From contig CAMLLD010000064.1 of NCBI GenBank assembly GCA_946480785.1, positions 1 through 38,955 of the forward strand: 38,955 nt of DNA, written 5' to 3'. Shown here in pieces: positions 24,679 through 33,676 of this stretch. A program made the translations under genes and the position numbers. Within the stretch, counting starts at the first letter, position 1, and the number at the start of each line of letters is the position of its first letter. Source of the DNA: an uncultured Blastocatellia bacterium. GTDB taxonomy: Bacteria; Acidobacteriota; Blastocatellia; Pyrinomonadales; Pyrinomonadaceae. A model generated the notes under the pieces. That model was not told the origin of the DNA and searched no databases. It saw nothing but the letters and a program-made list of their open reading frames with translations.

Positions 24679-26406
24679 ATGACCTTCGAAAGCTACGAGA
24701 GCCGGCTGCATGCCGCATTGCGACGTTTCGTCGATACCAATCTCATTGGCGTTGTGTTCTCTGATTTGTCAGGGAACATCATCACTGCGGACGAGAGTTT
24801 CCTGAGTCTCGCCGGCTACACACGCGACGCGCTGCCCGCTACGCTGCGCGCGCTCACAGCGCCCGAACATCATCAGCTCGACGAAGAAGCGCTCGAGAAA
24901 CTAATGGCCTTCGGCGCGTGCGCGCCTTACGAGAAAGACCTCGTGCGTGAAGACGGGTCGATCGTGCCCGTACTGTTTGCGGCGGCGTTGCATGACGACG
25001 AGATCGCGTGTTTCGTCGTCGATCTGTCGCAACAGAAGCAGGCGCAGGACAAACTAAATCATCTCGCCTATCACGACGCGCTCACGGACCTGCCGAACCA
25101 GGTGCTCTTCAAAGACCGGCTCAAACAAGCCATCGCTTACTCGCGCCGCAGCGATCAGATGCACGCCGTGCTCTTGGTCAACCTGGACCGCTTCAAGACC
25201 ATCAACGACTCGCTCGGCTACACCGCCGGCGATCGGCTGCTGCAATCTGTGGCCCAACGTTTGTCGAGTTGTGTGCGCGAGAGCGACACGATCGCGCGCT
25301 TCGGCAGCGACGAGTTTGCGATCCTGTTGACGCAAATCTCCCGCGCGCAGGACGCGGCCAACGCTGCGCGCGCGATTAAGGAAGTGCTCGATCAGGCATT
25401 CATCTTCGACGAGCAGGAAGTGTTCGTTCGCACGAGCATCGGCATCAGTCTTTATCCGCACGACGATCGCGACACGGCAGGTCTGTTGAAAGCCGCGGGC
25501 GTCGCGCTCGATCGTGCGAAGGTGCAGGGCGGTAACAACTATCAGTTTTACACGGCGGGCGGCACGACGCGCGCGCTCAAACAGCTCGTGCTCGAAAGCA
25601 ACTTGCGCGGCGGGCTCGAACGCTCGGAGTTTATCGTTCACTACCAGCCGCAAGTCACGATTCCCGATTTTCATCTCGTCGGCATGGAAGCGCTCGTGCG
25701 TTGGCGGCATCCGAGCCTCGGCATGCTCAGTCCGGCAGAGTTCATTCCGTTAGCTGAAGAGAGCGGCTTGATCATCGCGCTGGGTGATTGGGTGATGCGC
25801 GTCGCGTGTTTGCAGAACAAGGCGTGGCAGGACAAGGGGCTCGCGCCGATGCGTCTGTCGGTGAACTTTTCGGCGCGGCAGTTTCAACAAGCGACGTTTA
25901 TTTCGTCGGTGGCGGCGATTTTGAAAGAGACGAACCTCGACCCGCGCTGGTTGGAGTTGGAGCTGACCGAGAGCTCGATCATGAAAGAGCCGGAGCAGGC
26001 GATCGAGAAGCTGCACGAGTTGAAGCTGATGGGGATCAAGGTGGCGATTGACGACTTCGGCACGGGCTATTCGTCCTTGAATTATTTGAAGCGGTTTCCG
26101 ATCGATACGTTGAAGATCGATAAGACGTTTGTGTCTGACGTTTGTAAAGATCCGCACGACACGGCGATCGTGCGCGCGATCATTACGTTGGGCCATGCGC
26201 TTGATCTGACGGTGATTGCGGAGGGTGTCGAGACGCAGGAGCAGCTTCAGTATTTGAGTTCGCTGGGATGTGATGTGGTTCAGGGGTTTTTGTTTAGCAA
26301 GTCGTTGGAGGCGCGGGCGTTTGAGGAGTTATTGATCGAGCAGAGACGCGCGGCTGCTTCGTCGACGAGCCAGGACACAGCGCCGTTAGTTGGCGAGATC
26401 GCCTGA
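24679..26406 (+). CDS. PAS-GGDEF-EAL cyclic-di-GMP enzyme
   Basis: 575 aa, soluble. PAS about 14-120, GGDEF about 125-290, EAL about 302-555. The diguanylate cyclase motif reads GSDEF (209-213), not GGDEF, while the inhibitory I-site RxxD (RESD, 200-203) is kept exactly five residues before it. The EAL half has EAL at 337-339, NFSARQ, the ELTES segment (E431), IDDFGTG (D458/D459), K479 and AEGVE, so phosphodiesterase activity is likely and the GGDEF part may be weak, inactive or a GTP-sensing domain. The last 127 nt overlap the pgl gene on the other strand. Likely controls a surface or motility trait through c-di-GMP. Confidence 0.93.
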   Translation: MTFESYESRLHAALRRFVDTNLIGVVFSDLSGNIITADESFLSLAGYTRDALPATLRALTAPEHHQLDEEALEKLMAFGACAPYEKDLVREDGSIVPVLFAAALHDDEIACFVVDLSQQKQAQDKLNHLAYHDALTDLPNQVLFKDRLKQAIAYSRRSDQMHAVLLVNLDRFKTINDSLGYTAGDRLLQSVAQRLSSCVRESDTIARFGSDEFAILLTQISRAQDAANAARAIKEVLDQAFIFDEQEVFVRTSIGISLYPHDDRDTAGLLKAAGVALDRAKVQGGNNYQFYTAGGTTRALKQLVLESNLRGGLERSEFIVHYQPQVTIPDFHLVGMEALVRWRHPSLGMLSPAEFIPLAEESGLIIALGDWVMRVACLQNKAWQDKGLAPMRLSVNFSARQFQQATFISSVAAILKETNLDPRWLELELTESSIMKEPEQAIEKLHELKLMGIKVAIDDFGTGYSSLNYLKRFPIDTLKIDKTFVSDVCKDPHDTAIVRAIITLGHALDLTVIAEGVETQEQLQYLSSLGCDVVQGFLFSKSLEARAFEELLIEQRRAAASSTSQDTAPLVGEIA

Positions 26407-27050
26407 GCCGGGTACAAATCCGGGTTTCGATCTGTGTTCATCACTGTATTTAAGATCTTCGCTTTCGACGCTCCCGTGACGAGGAAGACGATCGACTTGC
26501 CGTTGTTCAGCACGGGCAGCGTCATCGTGATGCGATGGGTGTTCAGCTTCTCAACCCACGGTGCAGCAACCCAGCGCTGTGTTTCGTAAAGAACTTCTGA
26601 ACCTGGAAATATAGAAGCCGTGTGGCCGTCCTCGCCGAGGCCAAGTAGAAGTAGATCAAAAGCCGGGATGGCTTCGCCAAAGAATTTACGCAGATCGGCC
26701 TCGTAGGCGTTGGCTGCGTCTTCAGCGTTGAAATTTTCCGCAAGGACGCGATGAACGTTTTGCTCTGGCACGGGGACGCGTGAGAAGAGCGCTTCGTTCA
26801 CCATGCGGTAGTTACTGTCCGGATGATCCGGCGGCACGTGCCGCTCGTCGCTAAAGAAGAAATGCGTTTCGTCCCATGCGATCCGATCGCGAAACGGTTC
26901 GTTCGGATCGGCAAGCAGCTCGTACAACACGCGCGGCGTCGAACCACCCGACAGCGCCACAGACTTCGGCTGCAACGTTACCCAGTATTCTGCCGCAGCC
27001 CGCGCAACTGCCGCTGCATCTGCAAAGACTTTTGTGTTCATCTGTGTCAC
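26280..27050 (-). CDS. pgl: 6-phosphogluconolactonase
   Basis: 256 aa. Hydrolyses 6-phosphogluconolactone to 6-phosphogluconate, the second oxidative pentose phosphate step. Signatures: SGGSTPR at 34-40, FFFSDERHVP about 64-73, SNYRM, and LGLGEDGHTASIFPG at 136-150. The GTG at 27050 overlaps the stop of the upstream cyclase gene (GTGA); an ATG at 27041 is an alternative. About 18 residues extend beyond the usual end (after WLVDEAAARL), so the gene runs 127 nt into the 3' end of the convergent PAS-GGDEF-EAL gene. The pathway's other two enzymes (gnd, zwf) are encoded just to the right on the plus strand. Confidence 0.94.
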   Translation of the reverse strand: MTQMNTKVFADAAAVARAAAEYWVTLQPKSVALSGGSTPRVLYELLADPNEPFRDRIAWDETHFFFSDERHVPPDHPDSNYRMVNEALFSRVPVPEQNVHRVLAENFNAEDAANAYEADLRKFFGEAIPAFDLLLLGLGEDGHTASIFPGSEVLYETQRWVAAPWVEKLNTHRITMTLPVLNNGKSIVFLVTGASKAKILNTVMNTDRNPDLYPAQAISPTNGAVSWLVDEAAARLCSINNSSNARASNDLLNKNP

Positions 27051-27832
27051 CGGAACGCGACGATCCGCACTGGCCCACCACTCCCACCTTTGATCTTCAT
27101 CGGCAACGCAATCACCGAAAACCCCTTCACCGGCAACTGGTCCAAATTCGCGACGTTCTCCAGCGCGAAAATATTTTTCTCAAACAGTATGCGGTGACTC
27201 TCAAACAACGTCGACTGCCCGCGATCGATACTCGCGGTGTCGAGCCCAATCGCCTTGATCGATCGATTCTGCGTTAACCAACGCGCCGCCGCCGGATCGA
27301 GCCCCGGAAAATGCAGCTTCGGCACCGCCTCCGCGCCGCGTTCATCCGTGCCGAGATACATCTTCCGATCAGGATAGTATTTCGCGAAGCCGGTGCGCAG
27401 AAACACGATCGTGCCGGGCGCGATGCGTCCGTTGCGCCGCTCCCAGTTTTCAAAATCCGCCACACTGACGAGATAGTCGCGGTTCGCCGCGCATTGAGCC
27501 GTGACGTCGATCACGATGCCGTTGCCCATCAGTTGCTCCAACGGAATCTCGTCGACGGCGTGATGTCCTTTCGCGAAGTGCACGGGCGCGTCGATGTGCG
27601 TGCCACCGTGTTCCGCAGCCGAGTAGCGATACGCCGAATAGAAATAGCCTTTGTCAGTCACGCCTTCGAAATCGGTTTCGAGTTTGAAAGGCTCGGCGGT
27701 GGGCCAATAGACGGTGTTCGCATCGAACGGATGCGACAGATCGAAAACGCGATCCGTCGGCAGCACAGGCGGACGCTGCGCCATCACGGGCGCCGCAAAA
27801 ATCAGAAACAAGAGCAGGCTCAGGTGTCTCAT
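27047..27832 (-). CDS. Secreted cyclase-family hydrolase (kynurenine formamidase-like fold)
   Basis: 261 aa. A signal peptide (about 1-18, PVMAQR) precedes a PF04199-type cyclase domain: FDLSHPF at 30-36, the metal motif HGGTHIDAPVHF at 75-86 (H75, H79, D81, H85), PGTIVFLRTG and GLDTASIDRG. Family members hydrolyse amide or lactone-like bonds, for example N-formylkynurenine or isatin; the exact substrate cannot be told. GAGGAG stands 8 nt before the ATG. The pgl start overlaps its stop, so they are co-transcribed although one product is exported and the other cytoplasmic. Confidence 0.9.
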   Translation of the reverse strand: MRHLSLLLFLIFAAPVMAQRPPVLPTDRVFDLSHPFDANTVYWPTAEPFKLETDFEGVTDKGYFYSAYRYSAAEHGGTHIDAPVHFAKGHHAVDEIPLEQLMGNGIVIDVTAQCAANRDYLVSVADFENWERRNGRIAPGTIVFLRTGFAKYYPDRKMYLGTDERGAEAVPKLHFPGLDPAAARWLTQNRSIKAIGLDTASIDRGQSTLFESHRILFEKNIFALENVANLDQLPVKGFSVIALPMKIKGGSGGPVRIVAFR

Positions 27833-27894
27833 CTGGAGGGCTCCTCAACGTTTAGGTAGAATCGGCCACAGATTAACGCGGATCGGAGCTTCTA

Positions 27895-28905
27895 ATGCAA
27901 CTAGGAATGATTGGCTTAGGGCGCATGGGCGCGAACATGGTGCGACGTCTGCGGCGCGCGAATCACGAATGCGTCGTTTACGATCGCAATGCGGAAGCGG
28001 TGCAGAGTCTCGTGAAAGACGGCGCAATCGGCGCGTCGTCACTCGAAGATTTCATGGCGAAACTACAACAGCCGCGTGCGATCTGGTTGATGATTCCCGC
28101 GGCGCTCGTCGACGCCACGCTCAACGATCTCGCCGCGCTCGCGACGAGCGGCGACATCATTATCGACGGCGGCAATTCTTATTACATCGACGATATTCGT
28201 CGCGCTCGTGAATTAAAAGACAAAGGTATTCATTACGTTGACGTCGGTACGAGCGGCGGTGTGTGGGGACTCGAACGCGGCTATTGCCAGATGATCGGCG
28301 GCGAGACTGACGTGGTTACGCATCTCGATCCGATCTTCAAAACGCTCGCGCCCGGCAGCGGTTCGATCGAGCCGACACCCGGCAGCGCGGCGAGCACTGC
28401 GTCTGAAGGTTACTTGCATTGTGGTCCAGCCGGCGCGGGCCATTTCGTGAAGATGGTCCATAACGGCATCGAGTACGGATTGATGGCCGCGTACGCCGAG
28501 GGCTTGAACGTTTTGCATAACGCGAACGAAGGGAAATTGGAACGCACGGCGGACGCGGAAACAACTCCGCTGCGCCATCCCGAACATTACGTTTACGATT
28601 TCGATCTCGGCGCGATCACGGAGCTTTGGCGGCGCGGCAGTGTGATCGCTTCGTGGTTACTCGACCTGACCGCGATCGCGTTTGCCGACAGTCCGGAGCT
28701 AGAAGGTTTTTCGGGCCGCGTGGCTGACTCCGGCGAAGGACGTTGGACCATCAACGCGGCGATCGAGGAAGGCGTGCCGGTGCCGGTGTTGAGCGCCGCG
28801 CTGTTTCAGCGATTCAGCTCGCGCGGTGAAGCGGAGTTTGCAAACAAGGTGCTCTCGGCGATGCGTTTTCAGTTTGGCGGACACGTCGAGCGGCCCGCGA
28901 AATAA
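27895..28905 (+). CDS. gnd: 6-phosphogluconate dehydrogenase (decarboxylating), short form
   Basis: 336 aa, the short GntZ/YqeC-type length rather than the 470-aa form. Oxidises and decarboxylates 6-phosphogluconate to ribulose 5-phosphate. Rossmann motif GLGRMG at 7-12, DGGNS at 91-95, GTSGGVWG at 118-125, and the catalytic stretch [14 protein letters not shown] with K186, N190 and E193. CGGAG lies 7 nt before the ATG. It shares a 62-bp divergent region with the cyclase/pgl operon and is followed 31 nt later by zwf, so gnd-zwf form an operon. Confidence 0.95.
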   Translation: MQLGMIGLGRMGANMVRRLRRANHECVVYDRNAEAVQSLVKDGAIGASSLEDFMAKLQQPRAIWLMIPAALVDATLNDLAALATSGDIIIDGGNSYYIDDIRRARELKDKGIHYVDVGTSGGVWGLERGYCQMIGGETDVVTHLDPIFKTLAPGSGSIEPTPGSAASTASEGYLHCGPAGAGHFVKMVHNGIEYGLMAAYAEGLNVLHNANEGKLERTADAETTPLRHPEHYVYDFDLGAITELWRRGSVIASWLLDLTAIAFADSPELEGFSGRVADSGEGRWTINAAIEEGVPVPVLSAALFQRFSSRGEAEFANKVLSAMRFQFGGHVERPAK

Positions 28906-28936
28906 TCAGCGTAAATAATTAGAGAAGGTTTTCATT

Positions 28937-30493
28937 ATGTCGACTGTTTTGATTGAACCGAGTCCGGTGCGAATGGGCGCGCCGGCGCTGCCGAAGGCGG
29001 AGCCGTGTGTGCTGGTGATCTTCGGCGCGACCGGCGATCTGATGCGACGCAAGTTGATGCCGGCGCTTTGGAGTTTGCGCGGCGAAGGCTGTCTCGAGAG
29101 TATTCAGATTCTCGGCATCGGCCGCACGCCGATGAGTGACGATGAGTTTCGCGCGTCGATGCACGAGGCTTTGACGACGGTGGGCAAGGACGGCGACGAA
29201 GCGGAGTGGTCCAAGTTTGCCGAACGCATCCACTACACGACGGGCGAGCTCACTGAGGACGGCACATACGCGAATACTGCGAGGTTACTTGGAGAGCTCG
29301 TCGAGGGCGGCGCGAGTAGTAATCACTTGTTCTATCTCGCGATTCCACCTTCGCTGATGGGCGCGGCGGTTGAAGGCCTCGGCAAAGCGGGCTTGAACAA
29401 GCAGGACGAACAGCACTGGAGCCGCATCGTCATTGAGAAACCGTTCGGCCGCGACGTCGAATCTGCGCGCGCGTTGAACGCGAAGATCGCGGAAGTGTTC
29501 GCGGAGAACCAGGTCTATCGCATCGATCATTACCTCGGCAAAGACACCGTCCAGAACATACTCGTCTTTCGTTTCGGCAACACGATGTTTGAGCCGATCT
29601 GGAACCGCAACTACGTCGATTACGTCGAGATCACCGCGGCTGAGACGGCCGGCGTCGGTAGTCGCGCGGGTTATTACGAAGAGTCGGGCGCGTTGCGCGA
29701 CATGGTCGCGAACCACTTGCTGCAACTGCTCACGCTCACCGCGATGGAACCGCCCGTGGCGTTTGACGCCGATTCGGTGCGCGAGGAGAAGGTGCAGGTG
29801 CTGCGTTCGATTCGTCGTCTGAAACCGGAGGAAGTCGCGGAACGAACGGTGCGCGCCCAGTATGGACCAGGCGAGATCGACGGCAAACGCGTGAAGGGTT
29901 ATCGCGAGGAAGAAGGCGTTGCGAATAATTCGCAGACCGAGACGTACGCGGCGATGGAGTTTCGCATTTCCAACTGGCGCTGGTCCGACGTGCCGTTTTA
30001 TGTGCGCACGGGCAAGGGTCTCGGTCGCAACCTGACGGAGATCGCGGTGCACTTGAAACGCACGCCGCAAGCGCTCTTCGCGCGCACGCCCGCCGAAGAA
30101 CTCGAGCCGAACAGCATTGTGCTCCGCATTCAACCGAACGAAGGCATCTCGGTGACGTTCGGCGCGAAGCGGCCGGGATTCGAAATGAACACGACCACGG
30201 TCGACATGGACTTCTGTTATCAAAAGGGCTTCGGCGTCGAGCCGCCGGCGGCTTACGAGACGTTGTTGCTGGACGTGATGCAGGGTGATGCGACGCTGTT
30301 CACGCGCGGCGATGAGGTTGAGGCGCAGTGGCGTTTGATAACGCCGATCGAGGAAGCGTGGGCCGCGGAGGGCGCTCCGCCGCTAACCAAATATGCGGCC
30401 GGCTCCGACGGCCCCGAAGCAGCGGATCAAATGCTCGCACGCAACGGCCATCACTGGCGCCGCTTGCGCGAGACCCTCGGCAGTTGCGACTAA
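28937..30493 (+). CDS. zwf: Glucose-6-phosphate 1-dehydrogenase
   Basis: 518 aa. First enzyme of the oxidative pentose phosphate pathway, producing NADPH. The nucleotide-binding loop is FGATGDLMRRKL at 29-40, EKPFGRD comes next, and the substrate/active-site motif RIDHYLGK is at 195-202 (catalytic His of the family). AGAGAAGG stands 8-9 nt before the ATG. The protein has about 25 extra N-terminal residues before the first strand. It closes the gnd-zwf operon; a gene-free repeat block follows. Confidence 0.96.
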   Translation: MSTVLIEPSPVRMGAPALPKAEPCVLVIFGATGDLMRRKLMPALWSLRGEGCLESIQILGIGRTPMSDDEFRASMHEALTTVGKDGDEAEWSKFAERIHYTTGELTEDGTYANTARLLGELVEGGASSNHLFYLAIPPSLMGAAVEGLGKAGLNKQDEQHWSRIVIEKPFGRDVESARALNAKIAEVFAENQVYRIDHYLGKDTVQNILVFRFGNTMFEPIWNRNYVDYVEITAAETAGVGSRAGYYEESGALRDMVANHLLQLLTLTAMEPPVAFDADSVREEKVQVLRSIRRLKPEEVAERTVRAQYGPGEIDGKRVKGYREEEGVANNSQTETYAAMEFRISNWRWSDVPFYVRTGKGLGRNLTEIAVHLKRTPQALFARTPAEELEPNSIVLRIQPNEGISVTFGAKRPGFEMNTTTVDMDFCYQKGFGVEPPAAYETLLLDVMQGDATLFTRGDEVEAQWRLITPIEEAWAAEGAPPLTKYAAGSDGPEAADQMLARNGHHWRRLRETLGSCD

Positions 30494-30525
30494 GCCGGCG
30501 TTAATAGCTCCGGTACGAGTAGTTT

Positions 30526-30615
30526 GAACTCCGAAGGAGTTCGCGAATTCCAGCCCAGGGTTCATACCCTGGGTAAGCAAAGAAGAACGCACGCGAACGC
30601 TGAAAGTGTTGGCTT
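30526..30615. repeat. Dispersed three-hairpin module, copy 2
   Basis: GAACTCC-GAA-GGAGTTC at 30526-30542, CCCAGGGT-TCAT-ACCCTGGG at 30554-30573 and AACGCT-GAA-AGTGTT at 30596-30610 occur in the same order as in copy 1. It faces copy 3 head to head; about 20 bp separate them. Together with the 20-bp array these elements explain the 385-bp stretch without a gene (30494-30878). Confidence 0.85.
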
Positions 30616-30631
30616 AAGATCGCGCGCCAGT

Positions 30632-30737
30632 TTCGCCAACGCTTTCAGCGTTTGCTCGGCTCTGTTGATGGCCTTCCCCAGGGTTGTCGCTGCTAGCTCC
30701 AACCCTGGGCTCGGATTCGTGAACGCCTTCGGCGTTC
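30632..30737. repeat. Dispersed three-hairpin module, copy 3 (inverted)
   Basis: Read on the plus strand the hairpins come in reverse order: AACGCT-TTC-AGCGTT at 30638-30652, CCCAGGGTTG / CAACCCTGGG at 30677-30709 with a 13-nt loop, and GAACGCC-TTC-GGCGTTC at 30721-30737. With copy 2 it forms an inverted pair of about 210 bp. Confidence 0.85.
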
Positions 30738-30780
30738 CGGGTAGTGGATCATTTCCAACTGACCCACTGCCGGCGTTCCG

Positions 30781-30900
30781 AGTTTTGAGCAGCGCCCATT
30801 TGGTTTGCGCAGCACCCACCTAGTTTTGCGCAACCCCACCTAGTTTTGCGCAACCCCACCTAGTTTGTGCAACCCGACCTAGTTTTGCGCAGCGCCCACA
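30781..30900. repeat. 20-bp tandem array that includes the kinase stop codon
   Basis: Six units of 19-21 bp start at 30781, 30802, 30822, 30842, 30862 and 30881; units 3 and 4 are identical. The core on the minus strand is GGGTTGCGCAAAACTAG. The last unit is the final coding segment and TAG stop of the 904-aa kinase (minus strand), so the array looks like outward duplication of the gene's 3' end. Confidence 0.9.
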
Positions 30901-33593
30901 TGCCGCAAACCAGCGATCGCTGAGGCGAGCTCGAGGCGGTCGACGGGCTTTGCGAGGTGCACCTGGTAGCCTTCGGAGAGCGCTCGTTTGCGATCGTCGT
31001 CGCGCGCGTAAGCTGTTAACGCCAGCGCCGGCGTTCGCCCGCCGCGCTCGTGCGGCAGCGCCCGCACTTTCCTGATCAAGCTGTAACCATCCTCGATGGG
31101 CATCCCGATATCGGCGATGAGCACGTCCGGTTTCCACGTCTCCATCGAGTCGAGCGCTTCGGCGGTCGACGCGACCGCGAGCACTTGCGCGCCCGAGCCT
31201 TCGAGCATCGTTGCCACCAACATGCGCGCGTCAAACTCATCATCAACGACGAGCACGCGCAACCCATGCAACACCTGCTTCCGATCGCGCGACTCCACGA
31301 CAGCGGCCGGACTCTTCACCAACTCCGTCACCGAAAACTCCTGACCGGTCTCAACCATCGCCGGAAAGCGCACGGTGAACGTTGCGCCCCGATTCGCACC
31401 CGCACTATCCGCGACCACAGTGCCGCCATGCAACTCGACGAGGTGGCGCACGATCGCGAGTCCGAGTCCGAGCCCGCCGTAGTTTCTCGTCGTCGAGCCA
31501 TCCGCCTGGCGAAAACGCTCGAACACGTGCGGCAGAAACTCGCGATTGATGCCGACGCCGGTGTCCGTCACAACGATCTCGACCTGCGCTTCAGTGCGTT
31601 GCAGCTTAACCTGGACCAGCCCGCCGTGACGCGTAAACTTGACGCCATTCGACAAGAGGTTCCAGACGATCTGTTGCAGTCGCTCGCGATCTCCGAACAC
31701 TGAACCACTATCAGGTTCGAGCAGGATCTGTAACTTCACGCCTTTCGCTTCCGCCGTTGGCCGCACCGCTTCGACCGCCGCTTGAATCACCGACTCAAGT
31801 TCGCATTCAGCAAACTCCAGCCGCAGCTTGCCCGTGATGATGCGTGAGACTTCGAGCAGATCGTTGATGAGTTGTCCCTGCGAGTTGGCGTTGCGCGCTA
31901 TCGTTTCGATTGCTTCGCGCCGTTTGTGCGGCGCCACTTCGTCGTGCAGCAAAAGATCGGACCAGCCGACGATCGCGGTGAGCGGTGTGCGCAGCTCGTG
32001 CGACAGAGTTGAAAGAAACTCATCCTTGACGCGGTTCGCAGCCTCGGCTTCGAGACGCGCTTCTTTCTCGCGCTTCAACGCCTCGCGCCGCTCGGTCACG
32101 TCGTGGGCCATGCCGCGCACGATCGGCCTTTCCACGCCTTCGGTGCGCAGCGTGTTGTAATACTCCCACAGCCGCGTCTCGCCGCTCGCGGTGCGCACTT
32201 TCATCACGCCGCGCGCCGCGCCTTCGGTCTTCATCGTGCGCAGGTACTCATCGAATTGCGCGCGATACTGCGGCAGCAAACCGTCGCGGATGTTCATCCC
32301 GACGAGCCGCTCGCGCGGATAACCGAGCACACGCGCCGCCCACGGATTAACCGAAAGAACGTTGCCCTCGAGATCGTGCGTGCAGATCAGTTCGTGACTG
32401 TTGTCGACGAGGTCGCGATAACGATCTTCACTGATACGCAACGCGGTTTCCGCCTGCTTGCGTTCGGTGATGTCCTGGGCCAGCACGAACTCGGCGCGCC
32501 GGCCCGCAAAGCTGAGACGCGTCGCGGTGATCTCGACGTTGATCGTCGTGCCGTCCTTTTTGCGATGACGCCATTCGCCCGCGTGATCCACTTCCGCAGT
32601 CGCAGACGCGATGTAATCCGAGAGTAGCTGCACGTCTTCCGCCGGACGTATGTCTGCGATCGTCATGTCCAAGAACTCAGCGCGCGAATAACCGTAATGC
32701 TGAATCGCCGCGTCGTTCACGGCCAGAAAACGAAGCGTGGCCACGTCGTAAACCCACATCGGCTGCGGGTTCGACTCAAACAACAAGCGATACTGCGCTT
32801 CCGACTTCCGCAACGCCTCCTCGATGCGTCGCGCCACGGTCACGTCGAGCACGAGCGACAGCACCGAGATCAGTTTGCCCGCTTCGTTGTAAAGCGCGGA
32901 GTTGTACCACTCGCAATGCAGGATGTTGCCGAGCTTGGTGTAGTTGCGATTACGCGAGATGCCGTGACGCTCGTAGCCTTCGTTCTGCCGTTGGCCCACC
33001 TGGTTGACGGCGTCGAGATCTTCGGGCACGACGAATTCCCACTCGCTGAAGTGCCGGCCGAGAACTTCGTCTGACTGCCAACCGAAGAGCCGTTGCGCCG
33101 CGGGCGACCAGCGCAGCACTTTGAACTCGTGGCTCCATTCGATCACTGCGAGCGGCGTGTTCTCGACGTGAAAAGCGAGCCGCTTCTGATCGTCGAGCGT
33201 CGAAGCTTCGGCGAGTTTGCGATCGGTCACGTCGCGAATGATCGCAACGCCGCCAATCACTTCACCGTTTTCATCGTGACGCGGCGAGTAGTAGCCGTCG
33301 TAGTAACCGCCCTTGCCCGACTGCGGAATCGTGTACGGGCGATTCTCCGCGACGACGCTGCGGCCGGCGAGTGCTTCGTGGTAGTAGTGATCGTCGCCCG
33401 TTTCCTGAAGACAGGGAAAGAGCTCGAACGCGCGCTGGCCCAGCACGTCTTCGCGCTTCACGCCCGAGATGCGTTCCATCGCGCGGTTCCAGGTCGTGTA
33501 GCGGCAGTCGCGATCAAACGCGATGATGCCGTCGACGTTCGCTTCGAGCAGGCACTTGAGGAAGAGTTGTTGTTCCTGAGGTTCGGTGGACAT
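30879..33593 (-). CDS. Four-PAS hybrid histidine kinase with C-terminal receiver
   Basis: 904 aa, soluble. PAS domains at about 10-125, 140-255, 264-380 and 388-502; HisKA with H532 (SHELRTPLTAIVGW); HATPase_c with WNLLSN, DTGVG and GLGLGL; receiver about 777-895 with DDE, phosphoacceptor D828 (LIADIGMP) and K882. Its first two PAS domains, kinase core and receiver closely match the 652-aa kinase at 20313-22271 (shared WNRAM.RISG, LAFHVE..PLAVIEW and CEWYNS), so the two are paralogs; this copy has two additional PAS domains before the kinase core. The gene ends in a tandem-repeat array. It is divergent from a broken S9 peptidase gene (83 bp between starts). Confidence 0.93.
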   Translation of the reverse strand: MSTEPQEQQLFLKCLLEANVDGIIAFDRDCRYTTWNRAMERISGVKREDVLGQRAFELFPCLQETGDDHYYHEALAGRSVVAENRPYTIPQSGKGGYYDGYYSPRHDENGEVIGGVAIIRDVTDRKLAEASTLDDQKRLAFHVENTPLAVIEWSHEFKVLRWSPAAQRLFGWQSDEVLGRHFSEWEFVVPEDLDAVNQVGQRQNEGYERHGISRNRNYTKLGNILHCEWYNSALYNEAGKLISVLSLVLDVTVARRIEEALRKSEAQYRLLFESNPQPMWVYDVATLRFLAVNDAAIQHYGYSRAEFLDMTIADIRPAEDVQLLSDYIASATAEVDHAGEWRHRKKDGTTINVEITATRLSFAGRRAEFVLAQDITERKQAETALRISEDRYRDLVDNSHELICTHDLEGNVLSVNPWAARVLGYPRERLVGMNIRDGLLPQYRAQFDEYLRTMKTEGAARGVMKVRTASGETRLWEYYNTLRTEGVERPIVRGMAHDVTERREALKREKEARLEAEAANRVKDEFLSTLSHELRTPLTAIVGWSDLLLHDEVAPHKRREAIETIARNANSQGQLINDLLEVSRIITGKLRLEFAECELESVIQAAVEAVRPTAEAKGVKLQILLEPDSGSVFGDRERLQQIVWNLLSNGVKFTRHGGLVQVKLQRTEAQVEIVVTDTGVGINREFLPHVFERFRQADGSTTRNYGGLGLGLAIVRHLVELHGGTVVADSAGANRGATFTVRFPAMVETGQEFSVTELVKSPAAVVESRDRKQVLHGLRVLVVDDEFDARMLVATMLEGSGAQVLAVASTAEALDSMETWKPDVLIADIGMPIEDGYSLIRKVRALPHERGGRTPALALTAYARDDDRKRALSEGYQVHLAKPVDRLELASAIAGLRHVGAAQN

Positions 33594-33676
33594 CTTTCGC
33601 TTGGCGATCTTGGCTTATTTCCAGATTGGCGTTACTTTACCCGCAAACGAACCCACTTTGAAAGAAGGACAGCCCT

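Noticed and set aside
30562..30819. Small minus-strand protein in the repeat block
   Set aside because: It is made of the hairpin modules and the 20-bp array read as codons; no conserved protein features.
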